Of a DNA stretch of 56,492 bases, positions 20,445 to 28,040 are shown in pieces. The translations under genes were made by a program, and so were the position numbers. Source of the DNA: a virus; IMG/VR virus record IMGVR_UViG_3300023284_000467, positions 1 to 56,492 of that record, one strand, 5' to 3'. Each line of letters starts with the position of its first letter. Positions within the stretch are counted from its first letter, which is position 1. Under the pieces are notes generated by a model. It was not told the origin of the DNA and ran no database searches. It saw nothing but the letters and a program-made list of their open reading frames with translations.

Positions 20445-22052
20445 TTAGTCCTCGTAGTACATCGTTACATAGAAGTCTGCCGACTCACTTGTGTCCATGT
20501 TTTGAACAAGAACTTCAAAGCCATCGAAGCCCGCAGTACCCGCCCATATTTTCTCGTTATAATCTCTCTGAGGTGGGCGATATTGCAGAGGCTCGCCGGA
20601 GCGACCAAACAGAGTCGTGATCCTTGTCTTAACATCGTTATCCACGATGTTGATCGAAGCCTTGAAAGGCACAGAAGCCGACACATCAACACCAGCAAGG
20701 CGAAAAGTGTCAGCTCCAAAATCCACAGTACGAAATTCAGTTGTGGATTCCACGCCAGCCGCGAGAGTAACCGCGCTACTTCCTGCCTCATCTCTTGCCG
20801 GTGTGCTTGGAGAACCGGCTCCCGCATTTGGATCTGTTACATGCAAGCGGCCAAGTGAATCGGTTGTCAATGGAATGTACTGCCCATCGGCCGCAAGACC
20901 CACTGGCGTGTCATCCCGGACAGCAAGGGCGAGAACTCCAACGTCCCCCGAAGTGTGCGCGCCAGATTCCGCTTTGCCCAAGTTGGTCGCACCTGTTAGC
21001 GGAACAACACTAGTAACATCCACATCACCAATGTCGATGCCGCTGTTAGGATCATCTAATTTCCAAAGGCCAGATTGACTAGATGGAACAACATCGTCTG
21101 TTGCAACGGTTACTCTGAGACTGTCCGCCGTTCTCACGCCAGTATTTGTTTCAAGGGGGTTCGCTCCCGTTCCACGTAACTGAACGTGCATCGCCTTGTT
21201 GGGTGTGATTCTTACTGGCGATACGTTGCCCTCAGTCGCTACGACTGGTCCAGTGTCATCCATCATACCACCGATTGCATTGGCCTCTTTGAAAAGTTCG
21301 TTGGCGGTGTGCGCTGCGATGGAAAGGAAATCACCAGTGCCAGCATTTGCAGTCACGGTTCCAGAGACTGCCACGGTGTCATCTGTTGATACAGTAACCC
21401 GCAGCGTATCAACCCCGCTCGTGCCAGCGTCCAGATCTAACGGGTTGGCACCAGTGCCGCGCAGCGTTGTATGCATAGCTTTTTGCGCGGTGATCCTCAC
21501 TGGGGAAACGTTGCCTTCAGTTGCGACAACCACGGAAGCGTCGTCCATCATGCCGCCGAAAGCACCTGCCTCTTTGAAAACTTCGTTGGCAGTATGTCCA
21601 ATGACGGTAAGAAAATCGCCAGTACCTGCGTCCGCCGTTACGGTTCCGGTGATTGTTACCGTCGCGGTAGCTGTAGCAATGTCGATGGGCAATGCGGTGC
21701 CGCCAGTGAAGACTAGCAAGTCTCCGGTTTCATCTGTGAGCGTCACCCGCACAGCACCCTCACGGGACAGCCAAGCATCAACAACGTCGCCATCCGCACT
21801 AACGGGAGTTGGTACGGCATCGCTCGCTCGGCCTCCAATCGTTACCGGATCGTTTGCAATGGGGACATCCCCGGCGGTGCCACCTGCAATGTCGATGGGA
21901 TTTAAGGCTTGCGCCGCAATATCGACATTGACAGTCACACTCGATGCGCCGATATCGACTTGTAAAAATCCACCCGAATCAACTGCCGCTTGCTGTGAAG
22001 TCGTTGTTGGATCAACGATCTTCATCGCTTGTACTACTCGTTCGTCAGCCAT
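20445..22052 (-). CDS. repetitive virion protein
   Basis: This 535-residue protein contains two long internal repeats, each with ANE-FKEA-A-GGMMDD-VVATEGNVSPVRIT followed by KAMH--LRGTGANPL. They sit within alternating DIGG/VTV beta units typical of phage carrier proteins. The C-terminal 130 residues (SVPFKASINIVDNDVKTRI...GFDGFEVLVQNMDTSESADFYV) match the C-terminal domain of the protein at 22608-23171. A tail-fibre or whisker role is likely; no catalytic residue is visible. Confidence 0.77.
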   Translation of the reverse strand: MADERVVQAMKIVDPTTTSQQAAVDSGGFLQVDIGASSVTVNVDIAAQALNPIDIAGGTAGDVPIANDPVTIGGRASDAVPTPVSADGDVVDAWLSREGAVRVTLTDETGDLLVFTGGTALPIDIATATATVTITGTVTADAGTGDFLTVIGHTANEVFKEAGAFGGMMDDASVVVATEGNVSPVRITAQKAMHTTLRGTGANPLDLDAGTSGVDTLRVTVSTDDTVAVSGTVTANAGTGDFLSIAAHTANELFKEANAIGGMMDDTGPVVATEGNVSPVRITPNKAMHVQLRGTGANPLETNTGVRTADSLRVTVATDDVVPSSQSGLWKLDDPNSGIDIGDVDVTSVVPLTGATNLGKAESGAHTSGDVGVLALAVRDDTPVGLAADGQYIPLTTDSLGRLHVTDPNAGAGSPSTPARDEAGSSAVTLAAGVESTTEFRTVDFGADTFRLAGVDVSASVPFKASINIVDNDVKTRITTLFGRSGEPLQYRPPQRDYNEKIWAGTAGFDGFEVLVQNMDTSESADFYVTMYYED

Positions 22053-22055
22053 GGT

Positions 22056-22280
22056 TTAGCCCTCCTTGAGTTTTCCGTGAGCCTGTTCCAGGCTCGCAAG
22101 TGATTTTTTGTATCCAGCAATCGCATCCTTCGCTGCATTCATGTTTTCAAGGTGCCTTTGTTTACGGTCTTCCATCTCCATGATATCGAGTTTGTTTTTC
22201 TCAATCGCTTGTTCCTGTGTGACGATCTGGAATCTCAACCGTTGCTGTTCAAGCTGGTAATTTGGCATAACATCTGCCAT
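22056..22280 (-). CDS. small coiled-coil protein
   Basis: This 74-residue protein is nearly all coiled coil (LEQQRLRFQIVTQEQAIEKNK, MEDRKQRHLENMNAAKDAIAGYKKSL). Its layout resembles that of the 55-residue protein at 23937-24104: both start MAD and are followed by a charged heptad region. The two may bracket the fibre genes as assembly chaperones. It shares one base with the stop of the upstream gene. Confidence 0.75.
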   Translation of the reverse strand: MADVMPNYQLEQQRLRFQIVTQEQAIEKNKLDIMEMEDRKQRHLENMNAAKDAIAGYKKSLASLEQAHGKLKEG

Positions 22281-22618
22281 TATTTTTTGTCCTTCTCGCT
22301 TTCCTTTGATTTCGGAAACAACTCTCCGGTACTGTAGTTAACATCGATTTCATCCGGTAGTTTATAGCGTTGCTGGAAGCCGAACCAAAGGGCGTTCACT
22401 CCCCGAATCATCAAGTCGTATTCGTTTTTCTTGTATTGAAGGCAGAGTTTGGCCAGCTTCGCTTGCTCTAATTCCGTGGGGTTTAAGATGGCGAGCGGAA
22501 CTATTCTGGGTTCGGACTTCGAATCAGTTGATTCTTTACCGTTCCCAGAGTGTTCCTTCTTGTTCTCTGCGACTTTCGCAGGCACGCGTTTGACCATGTT
22601 TGGGGTCTTATACTTCAT
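22280..22618 (-). CDS. hypothetical protein with charged termini
   Basis: This 112-residue protein has a basic, lysine-rich N-terminus, a helical core (NPTELEQAKLAKLCLQYKKN, then DLMIRGVNALWFGFQQRY) and a lysine/serine tail (KSKESEKDKK). It overlaps both neighbours by 1-11 bases. The core pattern looks like a virion-associated helper protein. No family recognised. Confidence 0.7.
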   Translation of the reverse strand: MKYKTPNMVKRVPAKVAENKKEHSGNGKESTDSKSEPRIVPLAILNPTELEQAKLAKLCLQYKKNEYDLMIRGVNALWFGFQQRYKLPDEIDVNYSTGELFPKSKESEKDKK

Positions 22619-23171
22619 CGAAAAAGAAGGCTCCGTAGAGATCCGCTGGCTGACTGGTATCCAAGTTTACCACTATTGCCCGAAACCCGTCAAACCCCGC
22701 CCCAGCGTTTTGAGCTTGCTGGACAAATTCCCTGGCTGGCGTTTTCCAATTCCACTTCCTATCTGCTGAGAATGCTGTCACTTTATTAGTCGCGACCCCA
22801 TTCAAGACGGTTTGGATTGTGGCCTTGAAAGGGACGGAGCTGCTAATCACGGCCCCGAGCAATTTCCCAGTAAGACCGGACCCAATTTGATCGCTGTCCA
22901 GGTTGGCAGAAGATCCGGCTGCAATAGTTGTGGCTGTGACATAAGTGACCTTGGGAGACTTTGTCTCAATCAGTCGGGCAAGTAAAGCGTATTCTGAACC
23001 GGCTGGATCTACATTTAAAACCTCAGCAAGCGCCGCAATAACAGCACCCGCGATTTGCATCCGCTCGCGGTGTACGATGTCACTACCACCAGCACCACCG
23101 CCAGTTACTCTCTCGGAGTCTAGCTTTTTACCCGACCCATCAGGCGGAACTTGTACGAAATCGTTTGACAC
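22608..23171 (-). CDS. virion protein sharing a C-terminal domain with 20445-22052
   Basis: This 187-residue protein starts at a GTG behind GAAGGAACAAG. The N-terminus is polar and contains a helix (MQIAGAVIAALAEVLNVDP). The C-terminal 90 residues (SVPFKATIQTVLNGVATNKV...GFDGFRAIVVNLDTSQPADLYGAFFF) match the end of the larger protein downstream. The domain is therefore a module used at least twice in this phage, probably for trimerising or attaching fibres. Confidence 0.75.
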   Translation of the reverse strand: MSNDFVQVPPDGSGKKLDSERVTGGGAGGSDIVHRERMQIAGAVIAALAEVLNVDPAGSEYALLARLIETKSPKVTYVTATTIAAGSSANLDSDQIGSGLTGKLLGAVISSSVPFKATIQTVLNGVATNKVTAFSADRKWNWKTPAREFVQQAQNAGAGFDGFRAIVVNLDTSQPADLYGAFFFDEV

Positions 23172-23184
23172 CTTGTTCCTTCAA

Positions 23185-23337
23185 CTAGCCCCGAAAGAGG
23201 AGACTATAAAGTTGCTTAACAGAAAACCGTAGAACAAATCCAACGACCTTGAAAGCCGCTACTATTGTTCGGTGCCAATAGTTTAGATTCCAATAATTCG
23301 TGTTCCAGTAATCATCTCGCCAATAATTACCAGGCAT
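23185..23337 (-). CDS. 50-residue Tyr/Trp-repeat microprotein
   Basis: This frame begins one base after the stop of the preceding gene. The product starts MPGNYWRDDYWNTNYW, with four NYW/DYW units in 21 residues, and then a hydrophobic basic tail (TIVAAFKVVGFVLRFSVKQL) that could form a membrane helix. Phage fibre regions often carry tiny proteins with spaced YW units; their role is not known to me. There is no strong ribosome-binding site, so translation would rely on coupling. Confidence 0.62.
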   Translation of the reverse strand: MPGNYWRDDYWNTNYWNLNYWHRTIVAAFKVVGFVLRFSVKQLYSLLFRG

Positions 23338-23338
23338 T

Positions 23339-23953
23339 CTAACTACTCGGTGTCAGCGTAATCGACGTCCGGTTATTGCTTGTGTCAACTACCGCAACAA
23401 TACGGGTTGCAACTCCATCGGACGACTTAAAAGTCAAACCATTTCCGCTGGTCTCTCCAGCAACAGCAGCCAGAACTATACTCATCGCCTGCTGAAAAGT
23501 AATCGACGTCTGTGTTTCAACAATTTCCGCCATTACAGCCGCAGCAGCAGCAGAAGCATCTCCAGAGGCGATCGTTGCGGACGACGATTGAGCGATGACA
23601 ACCTGCGTGAACGCCGTCGTCTGGACGGGGTCAATAATAGCCTGGACAGCGTCTACGGCAACCAGATTGCCACCAGACACGGTGCATTGAACGAAAGATG
23701 GTCCAGCCCTGGCCGCAAACGCGACCTTCGCATTCTGGAGTGTCAGGGTGATTCCAACCTGGACTCCACCACCAAGAGCTTCCTTGCCTCCAGCCGAAAC
23801 CAGAATCAGTTGGCTCATATTTCGGGGCTTCTTCTCGATGTCTCGGAGCGTATCGTACAGATCCTGAATGGTCAGGACAACACTCGGCGCAGCAACGGTG
23901 ATGATCCTTGGCGCCACCGTGAAATCAACAGTAATATCAGTTCGGACCGCCAT
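23339..23953 (-). CDS. virion or baseplate-associated protein
   Basis: This 204-residue protein begins with a strand-rich part (ITVDFTVAPRIITVAAPSVVLTIQDLYDTLRDIE). Alternating beta segments with Gly and Ser turns follow, then a helical alanine-rich stretch (ASGDASAAAAAVMAEIVE). The VVLTIQDLYDTLRDIE opening is common in phage proteins of unknown role next to tail fibres. No catalytic motif seen. Confidence 0.73.
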   Translation of the reverse strand: MAVRTDITVDFTVAPRIITVAAPSVVLTIQDLYDTLRDIEKKPRNMSQLILVSAGGKEALGGGVQVGITLTLQNAKVAFAARAGPSFVQCTVSGGNLVAVDAVQAIIDPVQTTAFTQVVIAQSSSATIASGDASAAAAAVMAEIVETQTSITFQQAMSIVLAAVAGETSGNGLTFKSSDGVATRIVAVVDTSNNRTSITLTPSS

Positions 23954-24104
23954 TTTTCTTAGCCTCCGCGACGGCTATATGCTTTTCGTATTCAGCCCTT
24001 CGTCTCTTCAGCTCAGTGATAGCCTTTTCATACGTTTCGATATCTCCTGAGATCGCGATCACGCCCCTTCGGAGGGCATTTATGTCATAACCAGGATCAG
24101 CCAT
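23937..24104 (-). CDS. 55-residue coiled-coil microprotein
   Basis: ATG at 24104 overlaps the stop of the large upstream gene (TAATG), and the TGA is at 23937-23939, overlapping the next gene by 17 bases. The product starts MADPGYDINALRRG and continues as a charged coiled coil (IETYEKAITELKRRRAEYEK). Coupling at both ends supports it. It resembles the 74-residue protein at 22056-22280 in shape. Confidence 0.72.
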   Translation of the reverse strand: MADPGYDINALRRGVIAISGDIETYEKAITELKRRRAEYEKHIAVAEAKKNGGPN

Positions 24105-27100
24105 TAAGTGATAATCGTGTCGGTCGTGCGAATGGCTGCGATCGACCTCCCTGTCGAAATCACCGAGCTATCCTGCGTGAACGGTAAAATAGACGTTGCA
24201 GCAGTCCTTCGGACATCCGCTCTGATATCAATATCAGTCGAGTACGTGATGGTCGTAGTCTCAGAAGTCGCGTCTGCAACCCTCTCAATCAGCGGAACAA
24301 AGGCACTGTCCAGCCCATAATTCTCAACCAGCGTATTGATATTGTACGAATCACCATCCCACTCACTCACACCAGAAAGCTGTTCGGTATCGAGTTCCGT
24401 TGCACTCACGACGACCGTTACGCGGACAAATTCATCTTGCGTAATGTTCCGAACATAATCGCCAACCTCAATCGCCGGAGCCGTGGTGAACGTCCCGGTC
24501 GTATCATGCAGTCGGGTGTTGCTAGAATTGCCTCCATCCGCCGTTCCGGTCTTGGCAGCATCTAGCGTGAAAGTCGCTGATGAGAACGAAGCATAACGGT
24601 AGCGATGTTCTTCACCACTGCTACTTATGATACGAATCTTGGTGCTAGCAATAGACGGGTTGTCAGACGGGATCGAAGCATCAACCACAACAGTCGTATC
24701 CCCCTTGTTGTTTCCAGCAGCCAGCGTGAACTGGGTCTTGTTGATCACCAACGCGGTACGCCTCATGATCGAGACGGTGTCTCCTGATATCAGATTCGTA
24801 AGCTCGACTGTCTGTTTGTTTGGCGGGTTCCTAGTTACACCGTTGTCATCGATCGTGGAATACGCTTGCGCTTCACCAGCCGCCATTTCAGCCGGGGTCG
24901 GAGCCAGACCAGGAGCCATGAAAAACTTCGAGGCTCCAGGAAATGTACCGAACGGTGCAGATGTGATCGGCGCAACCGTTCTTACTGACGCAATCGTAGC
25001 TGTCACAAAATCCTGAATCCCAATCGTGTCATATGTTGGATTCGTGCTGTAGACAGTGGTTACTCGGAACCGAACCATATACAGAGCCTGCGACGATTGG
25101 ACAGTCCCATCACTGATGCCCCTGGTCTGCCAATCAACCGGCGGATAAAAATCAACATTCACTGCTCCAACAGCATTCGTAAAATCCGACGTTCCATCTG
25201 AGAAGCCAGGAGCAGTCTCCAAATCCACCCAGGCCGCACCATCCCAATATTCCCAAGCACCTACTCCACCGACACCCTGGATGCCTCCAGTGTTATCCAG
25301 GGTGATTCGAGCGAACGGCTTCTTTGCAGCCATGATGAAATAATCACCTGTGGCCTCAGTCGCCGGAAAAGGCAGCACGTCGCCAACACCAGCCGACAGT
25401 GCATCAGCAGATTCATCGACAACGCCAAGCGGCGAAGCATCGACCTGAAATACGAACGAATCCGTATCCATTACCTGGGTCGGGTCGGGACTGTCAGACA
25501 CGACATTCGTGCCAAAAGTTCCTCTGACACTTCTTACGATCAAATCTCCAGTCGCGCCATCATCATGGTCAGCAACAATTACACCCACAGCATCGGTGGT
25601 CTGATCGTAGACCCTACGACCTTCAGCGAAGTTTCCACCAGCCTGCCCTGTGTATTCGATCTGCAACTCAGAGCCTATATAAAAACGGCCTTCCTGACCA
25701 TCCGTCGATGCGGTCGCCGTCTCAGCACGTCGAGCCAGATATTTTGCCCGTTCATAAGCTAACGCCATGGTCTTTGACGAAGCGTTGCTCAAATCAATGC
25801 TGTACGGATCAGCAGTACCATTTTCGTTGATGTCGCGGGTAAACTGTCCATGCGCGAACGTTATATCGGTATCCGAGGACGGCCCAACGTTTGTCGGCCC
25901 ACCAGCCACATCGAAATTCTTTCGTGATCCAGCCGACGTGGTCAATGCAACAACAACATCATTATCGACCAAATCAGCAACAGGATCACCGATCAGATAA
26001 TAGTCGGCATTTCCAGTGGCTCCAGCAGGAGTTATAATGGCCGTATCAGCGACCCGAGCTTTCAACTGTAATTCCCCACCAACCCAGCAGGTATCAAGAA
26101 TCGGCTCGGTTGTCAGATTACCGACAACAGACAGTCTGATTCTCACGTAGTACAAATTCGTCGGTGCAGTCGCCGGTTGGTTCGTGATATTCGTTCTTGC
26201 CCAATCAGAAGGAGGTGTAAACGTGATCAGACCACGGCCTAACGTGTCAAAGGCACCATTACCTCCATCGGTATCATCTGTCACTGTCAGGGTTTGCCAG
26301 GTCGTCCCATCGAAGTACTCCCACACCTGCGTACTGGTTGTACCATTGTGGACAGTGCCGACATCAATCATCAACAGCCTGAAAATGTTATCTTTTCCGA
26401 AATACAAAGCATCGCTCGCCGCAGCCGGATCTTCGTACACATTGACATCCCCAGTCGCCGTACTGTTCGCATCTGTGGTGTCATCACTAAACACTCCGCC
26501 GTTGTCTTGAACAACAGCATCCATGTTACCTGCACCAACCGCACCGACGACATACAGCAGCTCCTCATCGACAAGCGTGGTGCCAGTATCGCCGTTATCC
26601 CACACCAAATTTCTCGTTCCGGTCGTGTTATCCAGATCATCACCAGTCGACAACGGGACAACGGTGTTTCCACCAGCGGTCGCCAAGCCAGTCGCTATGA
26701 AATGCGAGTACGTCTTCGAGTACTGGCGAGCGAACACTGTTGCCACAGCGGTCACCGGAGAGCTGTTTGGCAACGGACCAAAAACACTATCAGCCTCCTT
26801 AACTTTCACCAGAATGTCTAACTGGCCATCATTCCACCAGTCAGCAGTCCCCTTGGTCGCCACAACAAGATTTTCTTCGTTGATCAAATCAGGATCTTCC
26901 TGCGAAATATAATTATGCGTGTCAGTCTCGACAGTACCAATCGTAGTAATTCCGACCCAAGCACTCTCGCCGCCCCTAGACGCTGCTCCGTGACGATTAT
27001 GGTCAGCGAAGGCTCCTGCTCCAACACCACTCATAAAAATCTGACTCATGGTCGGCTCAGTACTATAAATCGTGGTGACCCGGAACCGTACCCAGTACAA

Positions 27101-27988
27101 CTGAGCGCCGCTGTCTACGCTATCAGTTACCCAATCGGTCGGAACCGTAAACGTGATCGCATCAGTATCCGCAAGCACGGCATTTCCAAATCCTCCACCA
27201 GTAGCGGTTGCATCTGATACACCCGCCAGGGTTCCCCATACACCTCCGCCCTGGCTGTACTCATACGCGGTTACACCACCAACTCCTTGAACCCCGCCAA
27301 GCCTATCGCAAATAATCTTGCTGAACTTCAAGGAAAAACCAAGATAAAACGCATCATTAGCAGCCGAAGTCGCCGGAAAGCAGATGATATCTCCATCACC
27401 CACGCTGTTGCTGGAAGCTGTCTGGTCCACAAATCCAGCCGGAGAGGCATCTTCTTGCTCAGCTTGGGCAACCGCATCTCCGTTGGCCGCAGCTCCAATC
27501 GAATAGCTTTCAGTACCGTTATCGAATTCATCACCAGTCGAGAGAGGGTCAACCGGCCGAATAAAGATCAGATTACGGTCTGTGTTGAAGTCCAGGATCG
27601 TGCCGGTATCAGTGGTCGTTGCACCCAGAATCGTCCGCCCAATATCAGCATCGTTAAACTCGGTAGTCTGAGCGTAACCGATCACCAGAATATGCTCAGT
27701 CGTTCCATCAATCCACTTATCGCTGAACAGTGATCCACCTGTAAGGTGTTCAACGGTCGTGTCATCAATGAACCACTGGTTGATAAACCTATAAATATCA
27801 GGCGTATCAGCTCTGATCGGCACCAGATCATCCATCTGGGACGGATCATCGAACAGCTTTTGAAGCTCAGAATACAGCTCATTCATAGTTCTGGTCCCTG
27901 TCGAGGAGCCAGTCCAGACAACCCGTTTCTGGTTATTCTCAGCAGCGTAGAAAATCGTGAAATCACCGCCCAAAATTGTGCTTGACAT
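24104..27988 (-). CDS. very large repetitive tail-fibre or adhesin protein
   Basis: This 1294-residue protein carries three copies of a unit of about 170 residues. Each unit runs from a PFARI-LDNTGGIQGVGGV-like strand through WEYWDG-AWV-L, DGT--F---G, FTPP-DW and ALYWVRFRVTTVYST-P. The same unit occurs twice in the next gene to the right. Between copies lie beta-rich linkers and a helical segment (KTMALAYERAKYLARRAE). The C-terminal 200 residues differ and are threonine-rich. Its size, beta content and place in the fibre block point to an exposed fibre; no enzyme motif is visible. The start has AAGGAGACTAACG. Confidence 0.8.
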   Translation of the reverse strand: MSSTILGGDFTIFYAAENNQKRVVWTGSSTGTRTMNELYSELQKLFDDPSQMDDLVPIRADTPDIYRFINQWFIDDTTVEHLTGGSLFSDKWIDGTTEHILVIGYAQTTEFNDADIGRTILGATTTDTGTILDFNTDRNLIFIRPVDPLSTGDEFDNGTESYSIGAAANGDAVAQAEQEDASPAGFVDQTASSNSVGDGDIICFPATSAANDAFYLGFSLKFSKIICDRLGGVQGVGGVTAYEYSQGGGVWGTLAGVSDATATGGGFGNAVLADTDAITFTVPTDWVTDSVDSGAQLYWVRFRVTTIYSTEPTMSQIFMSGVGAGAFADHNRHGAASRGGESAWVGITTIGTVETDTHNYISQEDPDLINEENLVVATKGTADWWNDGQLDILVKVKEADSVFGPLPNSSPVTAVATVFARQYSKTYSHFIATGLATAGGNTVVPLSTGDDLDNTTGTRNLVWDNGDTGTTLVDEELLYVVGAVGAGNMDAVVQDNGGVFSDDTTDANSTATGDVNVYEDPAAASDALYFGKDNIFRLLMIDVGTVHNGTTSTQVWEYFDGTTWQTLTVTDDTDGGNGAFDTLGRGLITFTPPSDWARTNITNQPATAPTNLYYVRIRLSVVGNLTTEPILDTCWVGGELQLKARVADTAIITPAGATGNADYYLIGDPVADLVDNDVVVALTTSAGSRKNFDVAGGPTNVGPSSDTDITFAHGQFTRDINENGTADPYSIDLSNASSKTMALAYERAKYLARRAETATASTDGQEGRFYIGSELQIEYTGQAGGNFAEGRRVYDQTTDAVGVIVADHDDGATGDLIVRSVRGTFGTNVVSDSPDPTQVMDTDSFVFQVDASPLGVVDESADALSAGVGDVLPFPATEATGDYFIMAAKKPFARITLDNTGGIQGVGGVGAWEYWDGAAWVDLETAPGFSDGTSDFTNAVGAVNVDFYPPVDWQTRGISDGTVQSSQALYMVRFRVTTVYSTNPTYDTIGIQDFVTATIASVRTVAPITSAPFGTFPGASKFFMAPGLAPTPAEMAAGEAQAYSTIDDNGVTRNPPNKQTVELTNLISGDTVSIMRRTALVINKTQFTLAAGNNKGDTTVVVDASIPSDNPSIASTKIRIISSSGEEHRYRYASFSSATFTLDAAKTGTADGGNSSNTRLHDTTGTFTTAPAIEVGDYVRNITQDEFVRVTVVVSATELDTEQLSGVSEWDGDSYNINTLVENYGLDSAFVPLIERVADATSETTTITYSTDIDIRADVRRTAATSILPFTQDSSVISTGRSIAAIRTTDTIIT

Positions 27989-28040
27989 CGTTAGTCTCCT
28001 TTTCGAATCTGTTTATTGTATCCCCAATCACCCTATTTGT

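Noticed and set aside
21196-22059. Long plus-strand open frame (287 codons) opposite the repetitive virion protein.
   Set aside because: It is a composition shadow: Ser/Thr/Val-rich low-complexity translation mirroring the repeats of the minus-strand gene, with no ribosome-binding site and no plus-strand neighbours.
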